The position numbers and the translations under genes were made by a program. From Rhyacophila brunnea (lineage: Eukaryota; Arthropoda; Insecta; Trichoptera; Rhyacophilidae): DNA of 64,000 nt. Under the pieces are notes generated by a model. It saw only the letters and a program-made list of their open reading frames with translations. It did not search any database and was not told where the DNA came from. Location: positions 1 to 64,000 of the forward strand of contig JAGYXB010000451.1 in the NCBI GenBank assembly GCA_022495005.1, written 5' to 3'. Shown here one piece after another: positions 49,169-60,025 of the stretch (positions are counted from its first letter, which is position 1; the number at the start of each line of letters is the position of its first letter).

Positions 49169-52136
49169 ATGGTGTCAAGGTACTACTTGCCTGCCCCTGA
49201 ATTGGGAACGCAGGTCACCGAAGTTCCGGCTGGAGCAACAGCTGTACTGAACTGCAACAGCAATGACGACTCTCACAACTTCTTGTTCTGGCAACTCGGC
49301 CAGGACAAAATCATCGGCCCAGGGAATAGTTACGATGAGAGCAAATACAAGTACGAAATCCTATCAGGAAAACTTCTCATCAAGGTGGGTATTTTCAATA
49401 TCATCATTGACTGCAATTTATTCACTGCTGGACGAAGGTTTCTCCTATTTCTTTCCATTCCTCTTGGGCCACCTATTTCTACCAAACTTAAATCAGTCAA
49501 TCAATTCAATTCAGTAGATTTTAGGGTGGCACTGCTGGCGATTAGTGCATCTTGGGTATAACTATATTTCTGGCAGTCATCATCCGATTGCCGAGTGCAT
49601 GCTAAACCATTCCATTAGTTTGGCAAAAAAAAGTTTTCAAGGTCTTCGGTATCATTGAATATATTTCTATGTTTTGTTGCATGTTTCTCCTTTAAATAAT
49701 ATTTGAGATTATGTATACATTGTGTCTTTCTCGATAATAGAAAAATCTTTTCATAATTCGACAATAACTGATTTGAGATGATAAAAATTCCACAACCATT
49801 ATTAAATGACAATTTTCAAAATATTGTAAGAACATTATTTTCATGCTTTTCAAGCATTGTTGCCGAGGATTTGATATATTTTTTTATGTTATGAATTGGG
49901 GGTCCCTTGTCAGGGCATGCATATGTGAGTACAGGTTGCAAGCATTGATTGAATACTTTACGCTTTAGGAACAATAGGAAGTCGCTTTTAAAAATAAAAT
50001 TATACAATTAAACATGATTATTATAATAGTAATTATAATGAAATTTGAATGGTATTATACTTCTACTTTGAAATGTGAAAGATTTCATTAGAAAACTATT
50101 TATCTATTAACCTAGACTTGTACATCTTTATCATGTCAATTTTTATTATATTCTGTTATATCTCTGTCAACCTAATATTTCAGAGTGTGTCCCCATCGGA
50201 AACCGGCTATTACCGATGTGTATCCAAACACATCGACAGAGGAAATCTGAACATCGGAGCTGTGGAAATGATTGTGAAAAATAATATGGCCGCAAAGTAC
50301 CAAAGTCCTCAAACCGAAATTGTAGATACATCCGATATGGAAGCTGTTAAGATAATATTTATTATTATATCACTTCTTGTGCTGATTGGATGCGCTGTGA
50401 TGTTTTACCGACTCAAAAAGGCAGAAAAACGACGTAATGCTCGGCTGGTCATGCTAAGTAAGCAGTTATCTTTCAAATTTATCAACGTGTTCGGACATTT
50501 TTTCTAGATATTAATAATTTAATTGATGTCTCTCGATACGTGAAAAAATCGCCTGATCAATGATATAATAATTATCTATTACTTTTGATTTTTAAAATGA
50601 TCATTTAATTACTATTTTTACGCCACTATTTTTTTATGATGGGCAAACATTATTTTATTATTGAGTATTTCTGTACATGAAGACAATAATTAAGTCCTTC
50701 CCCAGTAAAAGATTGTTATCGGAAAAATGCTACTTTTTGATAATCACCATACATTTGTATACAAACAAGTCAAAAATCATTGTTTAACCCTTAGCTGCCA
50801 TGGTGGTTTACAAATTCCCAGTGAAAAATGCTACCATTTATAACTATTGTGAGCAAGTGGCTGACATCCATTTCTCGTAAAAAACAAAATCTGTTAATAT
50901 AAACCTCTACTCTGTGGAGGCCCATATGATCCTATTAGGATCAGACATGGTCGGGGGGGGATTATATTTTATAATCACTATACTCTTTTTACCACGTTAG
51001 CCGCGCGGCTTATAGTGTCGTGGGTCCCAGGTTCGCATCCTGGGTCTGACGAGTACACGTCATATTGTTTTTCAATTTGTGTATGACTCAGAGTATGGAC
51101 CTAATAGGTTGAGCAAGTGGCTGACATCCATTTCTCGTAAAAACAAAATCTGTTAATACAAACCTCTACTCTGTGGAGGCCCAAATGATCCTATTAGGAT
51201 CGGACATGGTCGAAGAATACCCTTTTATTGACTGTGTGAAATTGGATAATTAATTTAACACATTTATATAACTTTATTATTTATATAAATTTACATAATA
51301 ACACTATTAATAAAAAATAAAACCCATTTCAGAGTATTTCAGCCCAAAGTTTTTCATCCGTTTACAAATCATCACAATTACTATCAGTCGGAAAACAATT
51401 GACACAGCAACATGGACAATTTCTAGAATAGCATTTATAACACTAAAATATTGCTTCAAAATCGAGTTACAACTTGCGGTACTTTAAAAACTATCCAATA
51501 CCGTCTTATTTGTATTCTTAGTTCAATGGAAACAAATAATCACGACTGACAAAATTTAGCGTGCACATGTTGGATCTCAACGGTCTACCTCCACTCTTCG
51601 CCGCTGCAACAAACACTACTAGATATTAGAGTGATGACATGCAGCACATACCACATGATTTAAACGCTATTATCTCAAAACAAACATTTCAGGATGTCAC
51701 TTTTCCGGAAGGGCTCAATTTCTATTGAAGTTATATAATTTGTAGACAACATGCACCGGTCATGCATTTAACAACTTGCTAGTATGTGTCAACGCAATGC
51801 AATATCTTTTTTACCTCAACAGTAATTTTATGTAACAGTCTGTTCACGCATATTTTATAATCGAGAAACAAAATTTTACACCTACAGCAAAATGGGCTGT
51901 GAACGTGTTAAGTAAATATTTTTTTATTTTCAGATGAAGAGGATGATGATGAAGGAAGTGGAGACGAGATCTACAACAGAACGACAACGATAGTAAATGA
52001 TACAGTGCCAACTCCCGGACCTAGCATAGCTCCTACCGAACATATAACGGGAATCGACAACAGAGGTCTTGACGCTGACTTCAATTCAGTGTTTGAGCAA
52101 ATATCAATCAACGCGTCGAATAGAAACTTTATTTGA
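49169..52136 (+). CDS. Single-pass membrane protein with one Ig-like domain (5' end uncertain)
   Basis: Three exons: 49169-49384, 50184-50457, 51934-52136, with GT..AG introns and matching phases (0, then 1). From the ATG at 49169 the product would be 230 aa. Residues about 16-104 form one Ig fold: C29, W41, and the SETGYYRC motif ending in C84, created by joining exons 1 and 2. A stalk follows, then one membrane helix (about 129-147, IIFIIISLLVLIGCAVMFY), a basic stop-transfer RLKKAEKRR, and an approximately 80-residue tail with an acidic EEDDDEGSGDE stretch. No signal peptide follows this ATG, so a signal exon probably lies upstream, or an acceptor near 49161 is used. Intron 1 holds a LINE tail; intron 2 holds two SINE copies. 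I do not recognise a specific orthologue; a cell-surface adhesion or recognition role is inference. Confidence 0.75.
49405..49480 (-). mobile_element. LINE 3' end fragment in Ig gene intron 1
   Basis: Minus strand reads QEEWKEIGETFVQQ, a common LINE C-terminus, and shares CACTGCTGGACGAAGG with the 31022 family on the plus strand. It lies right after the exon 1 donor. Confidence 0.65.
50850..50958 (+). mobile_element. tRNA-derived SINE, copy 3, 5'-truncated
   Basis: Only the 3' half remains, from GAGCAAGTGGCTGACATCC to GGATCAGACATGGTC. In intron 2 of the Ig gene, about 30 bp before copy 4. Confidence 0.85.
50990..51216 (+). mobile_element. tRNA-derived SINE, copy 4, full length
   Basis: Box B GGTTCGCATCC and full body. 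Imperfect duplication ATACTCTTTT / ATACCCTTTT at 50980-50989 and 51217-51226. In intron 2 of the Ig gene. Confidence 0.85.
51480..51606. mobile_element. Solo end of the CAGTGGCGAAG hAT family
   Basis: Resembles the right third of the 3995-4569 element (TTCAATGGAAACAAATAA, then a GGATCT block, then CTACCTCCACTCTTCGCCGCTG). Lies in intron 2 of the Ig gene. No left end was found. Confidence 0.6.
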
Positions 52137-52165
52137 AAATATTTTATGGCTGTGAGAATAGATAT

Positions 52166-52171
52166 AATAAA
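52166..52171 (+). terminator. Poly(A) signal of the Ig-domain gene
   Basis: AATAAA 30 nt after the TGA stop at 52134-52136. The next gene, ANAPC4, ends convergently 545 bp further on. Confidence 0.6.
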
Positions 52172-52703
52172 ATCAAGTAGACATAGAATTTACAAGGATA
52201 TTATTACTTTTTCTTGTGTTACAAGTGGCTTACACTAAAACATTCAAGATATCTTGTAAATAAGAAATAATATGTACCATGCTATTTTTCAATGTGCTTC
52301 TATGATTAGTACTTACATAATATGTAGTGGTTACAATACCGTAAATTGAATTTGCATAATTTGGTTATTTAGATGAGAGCAAATAATTACCCGATACACA
52401 CATAAATAATTAAATTGTCATTATAATACACAAGACTGGTCACAGACCGACAACAAGCAGACCACAGATTACTTGATTAATATCAGAGTTTGAGAGCTCT
52501 CTGAGTCTGTCGGTACCGTTCTTATAAATAATTCCTAAAACTCTGAAACATTCAAATACATAAAATTTCTTAATCCAATGTACAAAAGTCAATATACATT
52601 AATGCTGCGAATTTATACGGATAATTCTAATTTATATATCTAATAATATACCTAGGTACAGGTCAATGTATTAATAAAAACACATTCTTTACAGTTTTTT
52701 GAA

Positions 52704-52709
52704 TTTATT
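52704..52709 (-). terminator. Possible poly(A) signal of ANAPC4
   Basis: AATAAA on the minus strand, only 7 nt beyond the ANAPC4 stop. The signal would give a very short 3' UTR, so a later signal may be used instead. Confidence 0.4.
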
Positions 52710-52715
52710 TAGATA

Positions 52716-55700
52716 TTACATTATATCAGATGTATCCAAATCCAATGATGCAGAAATTTGATTTCCTTCCATGGGATGTAAGGAAGAATTATTTATCAAG
52801 GCACTCTCGTTGAGTGAAATATGCTGACTTGTATCGCTGTGTTGTGTCGTCGAATGCGATTGAGGAGTCGTATCGAGAGTTTCATCATCATCATCCTCTC
52901 CGTCCACTTCCATTTCAAATAGTCGAACTTTCCGACAAGTCTTTGATAAAACAACGGCAACTTTACGGCCACCCGACACAGCAATCTTACAAACGGATAT
53001 TTTGTCAAGAATTTTACATGCACCGGGTTCCAGCATTCCAAAAGCATTAAGTCTGGTTATATCTCGAACGGAATCAACTCCTTGATTTTTTTCACTCACT
53101 TGTATCTGTTTACTGTTGTCTCGCGCGGTTTTGACAGGAAATTGTACAAACGCTGATATTTCTTCATCATTTGGTTGCTCTAGTAAAACTGATAATGTGT
53201 CTATAGAATAAAACTGAACGTCGACAGTTTTCAGTCGATTTCCATCTAGCGGTTCTAATTTACTGTCATTGAGATTGCCACAAGCATGAAAATAGAAATA
53301 GCTGGACTTTGTTGATAAAATGTCATTTTTGTAAGAAATCTCTACGAAATAAAAACCTCTATCCGATGATGATGTATCTGTGAAGGCTAATAGCACACAA
53401 CACTCTTCTGGAACGTTAATCTGCGTTACTCTTAGACTGGTTGATACGAAACTGTCATTAAAATGACATGGTACACAATCAATTATGTTTAAAAGTGTAA
53501 ATTGTGTAGCCAATGACTTCTCGGAGCAGTTAAAAACTTTTTGAATAGAATTTTTTAAATATTCTTGTTGCTGGACAAGAGAAAACTTCTTAAAACTTTT
53601 CATAATACCAGAGTATTCACTCAGGCAAGAGTTGTCTTTCAAGAATTTCATCCAAGGATTTTCGTCATCTTCAGTGGTAATAGTCAAGTCTTTATTTACC
53701 AAGTACTGACCGAGCCTTTCAAGATTAAATTTTCCAGTTTTTTTCTCTTCAGTACCGTCTTTTGGAAATTCCGAACTCTCCACACCCACCTTATCAAAAT
53801 TCTGCAGGAATTCAGCTATGTATGTCAAATCTTGTTGTGTTATTTTAACAATTTCTGATGGCACATGCTCATCCATTAATCTGATGATTACAACATAAAG
53901 CCATCTAAAAAAAGCTTTATAATTTTTCATAGAATGATCGATCACTTGCTGCAACTCTAAGCACTTATTTATAAAAGCACTGCTAGCCGAAAGTGCTTGC
54001 GTAACAGCATCTTCTTCCAAACCAAGAATCTGAAAATATCACAACAATAAAATGATCATATATAATTAAATTGTTGTTTGCACACATTGTTAGATTATGT
54101 GTATGAATTACACCCACAATGGCCGCGCGGCTTAAGCATCTGCCTATAGCGTCGTGGGTCCCAGGTTTGAATCCTAGGCAAGTACACATATTGTTTTTCA
54201 ATTTGCAATTGTATGAGTCAGAGTATGGAACTAATAGGTTAGGCAAGTGGCTGACATCCATTTCTCGTAAAAACAAAATCTGTTAATGCAAACCTCCACT
54301 CTGGATGCCCATATCATCTTATTAAGATTAGACATGGTCGGATAAAAAAAAAAATTACACAAAACATTGAAACAATCTTGTTCAACTGGCATATCACCAG
54401 TGTTGATGCAATAAGTACCGCAAAAGAGCTGGAATTTTTAAAATGAGTTTACTGCTCTCTGTTGTTATACATCGTGATACATTGGTAGGTGTATTAAACT
54501 TTCAGAATGGACCAATAGTTTTCTTTTTATCGACTTAAATGAATTACATTGTATGAACCAAGCATACTACTTGCTGTTAGCAAAATTGTGTATATATGTT
54601 AGTATTCCATAATGCCGATGAACCATAATCAAATTATTTGAAAACAAGACATTGGCTGTGTGAACCTATTACACGCACGTGTGGGGCAATTCTGTAGGTA
54701 CCATTAGTACACAGAACATCTCAGTCAATGAAATAAAAAATCTCATTTGGATTTTGATTGGAAATTTCATTTGTGGGGTAAAAGGCATTTTTTGATGGAA
54801 ATGTAAATATTCTTAAATAATTGAAGGAAAGAAAAATATTCTTGCTTGGTAAAAAATATGAAAATACAACTGACGGGCAAGAAATACTGATAACAGAGAC
54901 AGTAATATTTCCATTGTCTGTGGTAGTGGGTTATAATAATATGAATAATACTTATAGATAGATACATATTATTATGTACACATTATTCCATTAATAAAAA
55001 TCATTTTTGTTAATTAAGTACCTGATATCTGTGAGTAATTCGGGCAAGACCTCTCAGTTCAGCCAAATGGTAAGTGAGACTGTATCCAACAGTGTTAAGA
55101 TGTTTCAGTACTAGCCTTTGTATCGTTGAATAGCTTAGCTCTATGGAGGATCCAAATTTCTTCAGACCCTTTGCTGTCAGATCCTGAAGGAGGAACAGTT
55201 CCAGCTCATCAGAAGGAACTCCTACAAAATGATTTTAAAGAAAATTAAATGTACCTACCTAACAAATAACATTTATGTTTTATTCACATAAAACTTTCAA
55301 ACATCACGTTGATGTTATAAATAATGGTAACATCTTTTGATGATATAGTATTTAATTAAGTAGGTAGTAAAATAAATACCGAGCATCAAAAGGTCCAAAA
55401 AATCTGCAGACACTCCACCTTCAGGTACATGTGATGCATACTTTTCTAATTTAGAATCCATTTCAAGAAGTATTTGCTCCCAAGCTTCTGTAATAGATGT
55501 CATCGTTTGATCGACATAAGTTATTAGATTTACAACATAGCCATGCTTAGTCGCAAGAGCGTGCAATTCATCCGAGTATGCTGCTAAAACCTCCGTATCA
55601 AAGATCATCAATTTCAAGCGACCATCTTTGCTGTTTTCGGCAAATATTTGAAGAGTCGTAAAGTCATCAGATAATTGAGCATCAATCAGTTTGATGCTTT

Positions 55701-57948
55701 CTGTTTGCGAATTAAAGTACTTTTTCATGTCAATAATGCCACATGGGTAGAATCCAAAAACACTCATGTGGAATTCGCCGTCCTCGTAACCGACCATTAA
55801 TATATTAAGGTGAGTTTGTTCTTTACATTCCTTGAAATCACTTAAATTTTCTTCTGTTTTATTATAATTTGAATTGAACCCTCTTGGGTGCGGTAAAAAA
55901 GTACTAGAGTCATCCTGCAACACAAATTGACAAATAATATTAATCATTTTATCACTTTTAATAAATTGATCCTTGTAAAGAATTTCTATCATGGTTCCCC
56001 TAGATGTGGATGTGCTTTATATTGTTTAGTTACATTGTGGTCTATTAAAAATGATAAGATAATTTATTTAATTATATGATAAATTTATTCACTGTGGCGT
56101 GGCGTAGACATCATTTCATCTCCCAACATATAGAACTAAAGCAATAGAAAACAAAACTTACAGGACGTATTCTAATCTAAAAATCCTGGTGATTAATTAA
56201 TAAAAGTTGAATTCCAAAAAATAGTTTCCTTACATATATCCTGTAACCGGATTGTGAATTTTGACTGGTGGATCTTTGGCCCCATGACAAGCAAGTCACG
56301 CTTCCGTGGCCCTCACTGCTAGATGCATCAGAAGGGCCAATTTTACTTGCAAAAAGAATTTCTTTATCTTCAACGTCAACCAATGAGATCCTTCCACAGC
56401 TGTAGCCAACTGCCAATACCTGTATTTATTAATAAACTAATCACTTTGAATACTTCAAAAAAAGATATTTTCTCACCTTGAGGATTTGACTTGGGAAAAA
56501 TAAGAAGCAAATTGTTACTGTGATTCGTTTCCAAGTTAGTGGACGACAGGGACTAACCTTCAAATAAAAATGACCCTAGTTAACCGGCGAATGATTCCCC
56601 TTATCTTGCGCCGCCCTGCCATTTTCTTTTGGTGCGGTGCACGTGGAAAGTACAATCGCCCGCCAAATCGTACAGTTATTTGTAGTGTTTCAAGTATTTT
56701 ATTTTTAATATTTTATCATTTTCAATTGAAGTGTTGGTTACATGAACTATTTGAGGGCTTTGTTAGTTCTCGTACATGAGCTCATGACAGTACCAGTAAG
56801 CTTAAAACAGAGATAATTTATTTTGAAAGCTTTGAATCAATAGAAAATTGGGGTTCTCAAGATTCAGAATCAAAGGTTTCAGTTCCAAAATAATTATGGG
56901 GTTCCTGAGTTCTGGTTCCAATAACACCACTGGAGATACAGTATCTGTGCACTAACCTATCAATATTTTTATTCACTTAACCTGCCTATCTTCATAGAAT
57001 ATTATGAGTAAGGTGGTTGGTTACCTTTCCATCAGGCCGCCATGCCATTCCTCTGACAAGACTATTTTCCATTGGAGGTGGAAGTAGCCATACTCTTTGC
57101 CAATTCAAGCGATGCAAATGAACTTCACCTAAAAGTTAAATATATAATATAATAAAGTAGAAGTTTATTGAGGGAATAAACAATTCTATTGAATGTTATA
57201 TTATTAATATTAAAAAGAGAATGTACAACAGCTTACCAGTCAGTTACGTCTCTCTAAGGAAGTATTTTTTAAATACCTATATTAAATTTACCATGCCAAA
57301 TTTATACTTTGACTAGTACTACGTTTTTCACGAGAGGAAGTGTGCAAGAACTACAGCACCTATTTGCCCTATCTGCAATAGAACCACAACCTGGGTGCGA
57401 TATGGGACTGTACACACGTGACAGTGCCCAACGCACAAGGGCTTTATAATATCCCGTAAAATTAATTAAAGTACAGTTCTACACTGATATAATATATCAA
57501 AATGACGAATTTTATTCATTGTAAATGATTATTATATTTTGCCGTAAGTAGTTGTCTGTGGTCAAAAGTGGAGATTTATAATTTTTATTGGGCAAGTGAC
57601 TGGTAAGGTCTCGTATATTAGAGCCGTAAAAAGATATGCTGTATCATGAGAACTATCCATAGTGTAGTTATTAGTATAATTATAATATGACAATAAAAAC
57701 ATTGCATACTCAAATGCAATGATGTTCATCTTTCAAGAAAGAAAAATACATGATTTATTGGGTCTAGACCTAACCTCGTTTATATTAGTCTGGTAGTTTA
57801 CCGGACTGGCCAGGTATAATAGCTGATAATAATACATACCTTTGGAATTACTAAGTGCTAGTAAATCCATTCGATTACACCAGACCATCATCTCCACACA
57901 ACTGGCGACATGCCTCTCTTCGATTTGTTTCATTCCACTGGCTGACAT
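52716..57948 (-). CDS. ANAPC4: ANAPC4, anaphase-promoting complex subunit 4
   Basis: A scaffold subunit of the APC/C ubiquitin ligase, which links platform subunits in the nucleus and cytosol during mitosis. Coding exons on the minus strand: 57948-57840, 57128-57025, 56419-56234, 55914-55380, 55221-55022, 54029-52716; total 2448 nt = 815 aa (human 808). All junctions are GT..AG and in phase. Residues about 1-130 are the WD40-like N-terminus (MAWRPDGKVLAVGYSCGRIS; GSVTCLSWG). The middle has SITEAWEQILLEMDSKL, DLTAKGLKKFGSSIE and QRLVLKHLNTVGYSLTYHLAEL. The long-domain hallmark LQQVIDHSMKNYKAFFRWLYV is at the start of the last exon, and an acidic C-terminal region has FEMEVDGEDDDDE. The 1-kb intron before the last exon contains a SINE. 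The ATG at 54020 is internal, not a start: the exon opens at 54029 after a TTTTCAG acceptor. Confidence 0.95.
54114..54352 (+). mobile_element. tRNA-derived SINE, copy 5, full length
   Basis: Head GGCCGCGCGGCTTAAGC, box B GGTTTGAATCC, body and A-rich tail. Duplication AATTACAC at 54106-54113 and 54353-54360. In the intron before the last ANAPC4 exon, antisense to that gene. Confidence 0.88.
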
Positions 57949-57957
57949 GTCTTACGT

Positions 57958-58300
57958 GCTGAAAAGATGTAATGAGAGAGCTTTCAAATGTACTATAATA
58001 AACTGATTATTATTGGGCGTTCAATTACTTCGAATATACTACAAAAGTAAGATAGCATAAATAACTGATTAGCCATTTTCTTGGTTGGACACTCAAACAA
58101 TAAAAAATCAAGATCATCTTCAAGAGTTCATCTCAAACTACTAAACTATGTGAAACAATTTAGCTCACCTTTAATTTGATAACTAAGCAAAATGCAGTTG
58201 AAATCGTCTCAACTGTTCGTGAAAAGACATTTATTAAAACGTTTACCCGCTCATCGAGATGTTTGAATTGAAATTACGAGTGACATTTGACAGATAGTTG
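57958..58300 (-). other. 5' UTR intron and 5' non-coding exon of ANAPC4
   Basis: The ATG exon begins after a TTTTCAG acceptor (exon base 57958), only 10 nt before the ATG, so a non-coding exon is expected upstream. A good donor, AAAG|GTGAGC on the minus strand, ends such an exon at 58169. The transcription start was not located; about 58250-58320 is plausible. The exon's outer boundary is a guess. Confidence 0.5.
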
Positions 58301-58328
58301 CCTAAGCAAAAAATAAAACCATAATGTA

Positions 58329-58514
58329 ATGTGGAAAGTCGCTCGACGCTACAGGTATAATTATTCTACTAAAGCGCTGAAAACAATAATAACAACTATT
58401 TATTTCGTAGGGATTGTAGTATTACCTACAATAATTACTCTTTTTTTTAAATTTAGTTCTATAATCTTTAGATTTTTTTTTTTAAATTTACTGACTGGAT
58501 ACTTTAACCATTAA
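58329..58514 (+). CDS. Possible small ORF divergent from ANAPC4 (unproven)
   Basis: A 61-aa frame starts with MWKVARRYRYNYS and continues with hydrophobic sequence (TTIYFVGIVVLPTIITLFF). It lies about 160 bp from the ANAPC4 5' UTR exon and points the other way. There is also a GT donor (CTACAG|GTATAA) after 26 nt, so the ATG could instead be a short first exon. No family recognised; chance is quite possible in AT-rich DNA. Confidence 0.2.
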   Translation: MWKVARRYRYNYSTKALKTIITTIYFVGIVVLPTIITLFFKFSSIIFRFFFLNLLTGYFNH

Positions 58515-58647
58515 AATGGCTTTAATTCATTTATTTTTGTTAAATGATACGGTTATGACGTAAGGTATCCAATGTCATAGAAGGTGGGTACCTACCTTTA
58601 TTTATTTGAACTTTTTACATGATTTTTTTTTATTTCTGCCCTTATAT

Positions 58648-58902
58648 TAAGGTTCAAATAGACTATATGACGATCGGGCACATATATTATTATGCTAAGG
58701 GCGTTTTATCGTCTATTATCAAATCTATGCCATTCCGACATATTATACATACATATTGTATGACAGCTATGACATCCTATTTACACTATGATGCTTCAAA
58801 TACACTCTATGACGATCGGTCATATATATATCGAAAAACCCGTTTCTTATGTTGTCGTCCTGTGTCACACGGTGTCACAGAGTGTAAATAGGATGTCATA
58901 AA
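58648..58902. mobile_element. MITE copy 2, interior inverted relative to copy 1
   Basis: The left 130 bp matches copy 1 directly, but the segment 58775-58885 matches copy 1 only as its reverse complement. It is bordered by inverted ATGACATCCTATTTACACT. The two end-type sequences are therefore direct repeats here. Confidence 0.7.
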
Positions 58903-58904
58903 GG

Positions 58905-59075
58905 CCGGCCACACGCTCATGCTTCACTACAGTATTGCCTGCGCAAACCGGTTTGCGCAGGCAAACCCGTGCGTGTGGACGGCAAAACTGTATACCGCGC
59001 AAACCAAAAAGTGCGGCCTGCGTAAAATTCAACTTGTTTGAAATTTTAACTACGCAAACCGAGTTTAACAAGCCG
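58905..59075. repeat. GC-rich palindromic repeat, copy 1
   Basis: Contains the perfect palindrome TGCGCAAACCGGTTTGCGCA and further GCGCAAACC motifs, then TGCGGCCTGCGTAAAATTCA. A second copy lies at 59438-59595 in the same orientation. Confidence 0.8.
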
Positions 59076-59309
59076 CGCTCAGTTCATCGACGGTTACGGT
59101 CTTTTTTCATTCATACTTATTTGTTTTCGTTGGATTTAGAATACCTAATATTACACATATTATTGTTGGTAGGTACGTTCTTTAAATTCATTAAACTCTG
59201 CCTAAACAAAATCACAATAGAAAAAAATATATTAAGATATCTATAAAATATTCATATTTATGTATGATTTAATTGCAAAATTTTAGATATTTAATAGATA
59301 GACTAGTAT

Positions 59310-59440
59310 TTTTTGACTATTATCTATTATGGCTTGGTTTTCGCAGGGTTTAATTGAATTTTAAAAACTAACCAACAACATTTGTAAATTGTAGTCTTAT
59401 GTCAATGAAAACAAATACGTATGACTGACAAAGTTTAGTG
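59310..59440. mobile_element. Internal fragment of the CAGTGGCGAAG hAT family
   Basis: Matches the interior of the 3995-4569 element: TTATGGCTTGGTTTTCGCAG, then AAAACTAACCAACAACAT, then ATGAAAACAAATACGTATGA. It lies between two copies of a GC-rich palindromic repeat. Confidence 0.55.
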
Positions 59441-59595
59441 TCACGCTCATGCTTCACCATGGTGTTGCCTGCGCAAACCGGTTTGCGCAGGCAAAACCGT
59501 GCGTATGGACGGCAAAACTGTACACCGCGCAAACCAAGAAGTGCGGCCTGCGTAAAATTCAACTTGCTTGAAATTTTAACTCCGCAAACTCAAAA
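59438..59595. repeat. GC-rich palindromic repeat, copy 2
   Basis: Nearly identical to 58905-59075, including the perfect palindrome. A fragment of a hAT MITE lies just before it. Confidence 0.8.
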
Positions 59596-59652
59596 CTGAA
59601 GGAGGTAAGTTGTTACTAGTTATACTACTACTTATTACTTGGTATGTACGTA

Positions 59653-59930
59653 CGTCATGGCACCCACATCCTGAAGCGAGGCCCCAGGCCAAGATCATTG
59701 GCGGGCCCCCCCTACCTATAGCGTTCCCCAAATGTTATTCCGCGAAGTAACAGTTAGTATTTATTGTTTTGTTGAGAACCTCCTACCTACGAAGTATTTA
59801 ATATCGACAAACTATAATCAATAATTTTTAGGTATTCCACAACCATAGTATTTCAAACTTTTAACAATCTCAAAGTAAACTTGCGCCGCAGGCGACTTTT
59901 TTTACTATTAGAGCAAATTTTTGATGCGTG
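59653..59930 (-). mobile_element. Fragment of the 27862-type hAT interior
   Basis: Its reverse complement gives CTCTAATAGTAAAAAAAGTC then GGTAGGGGGGGCCCGCC and TTCAGGATGTGGG, the same blocks in the same order as 28235-28530. No ends present. Confidence 0.55.
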
Positions 59931-60025
59931 TATATAGTATGGTACGCGGACCAAAATTATAGTAGGTACCTGGTCCCAAAAATTATAGTATTTTGCCCAA
60001 AAATAAAATAGTAGTTAGCTACCTC

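Noticed and set aside
52716..54020. A 434-aa gene starting at the ATG at 54020
   Set aside because: The frame continues 9 nt upstream to a TTTTCAG acceptor and the preceding ANAPC4 exon joins in phase; the ATG is internal.
55914..55992. Start of an ANAPC4-like protein at 55992
   Set aside because: The segment before 55914 is intron; TTGCAG|GATGAC is the acceptor that keeps phase with the exon ending at 56234.
56445..56560. An additional ANAPC4 exon between 56419 and 57025
   Set aside because: The flanking exons join in phase without it (WRPDGK then VLAVGY, as in the family), and the candidate peptide has no similarity.
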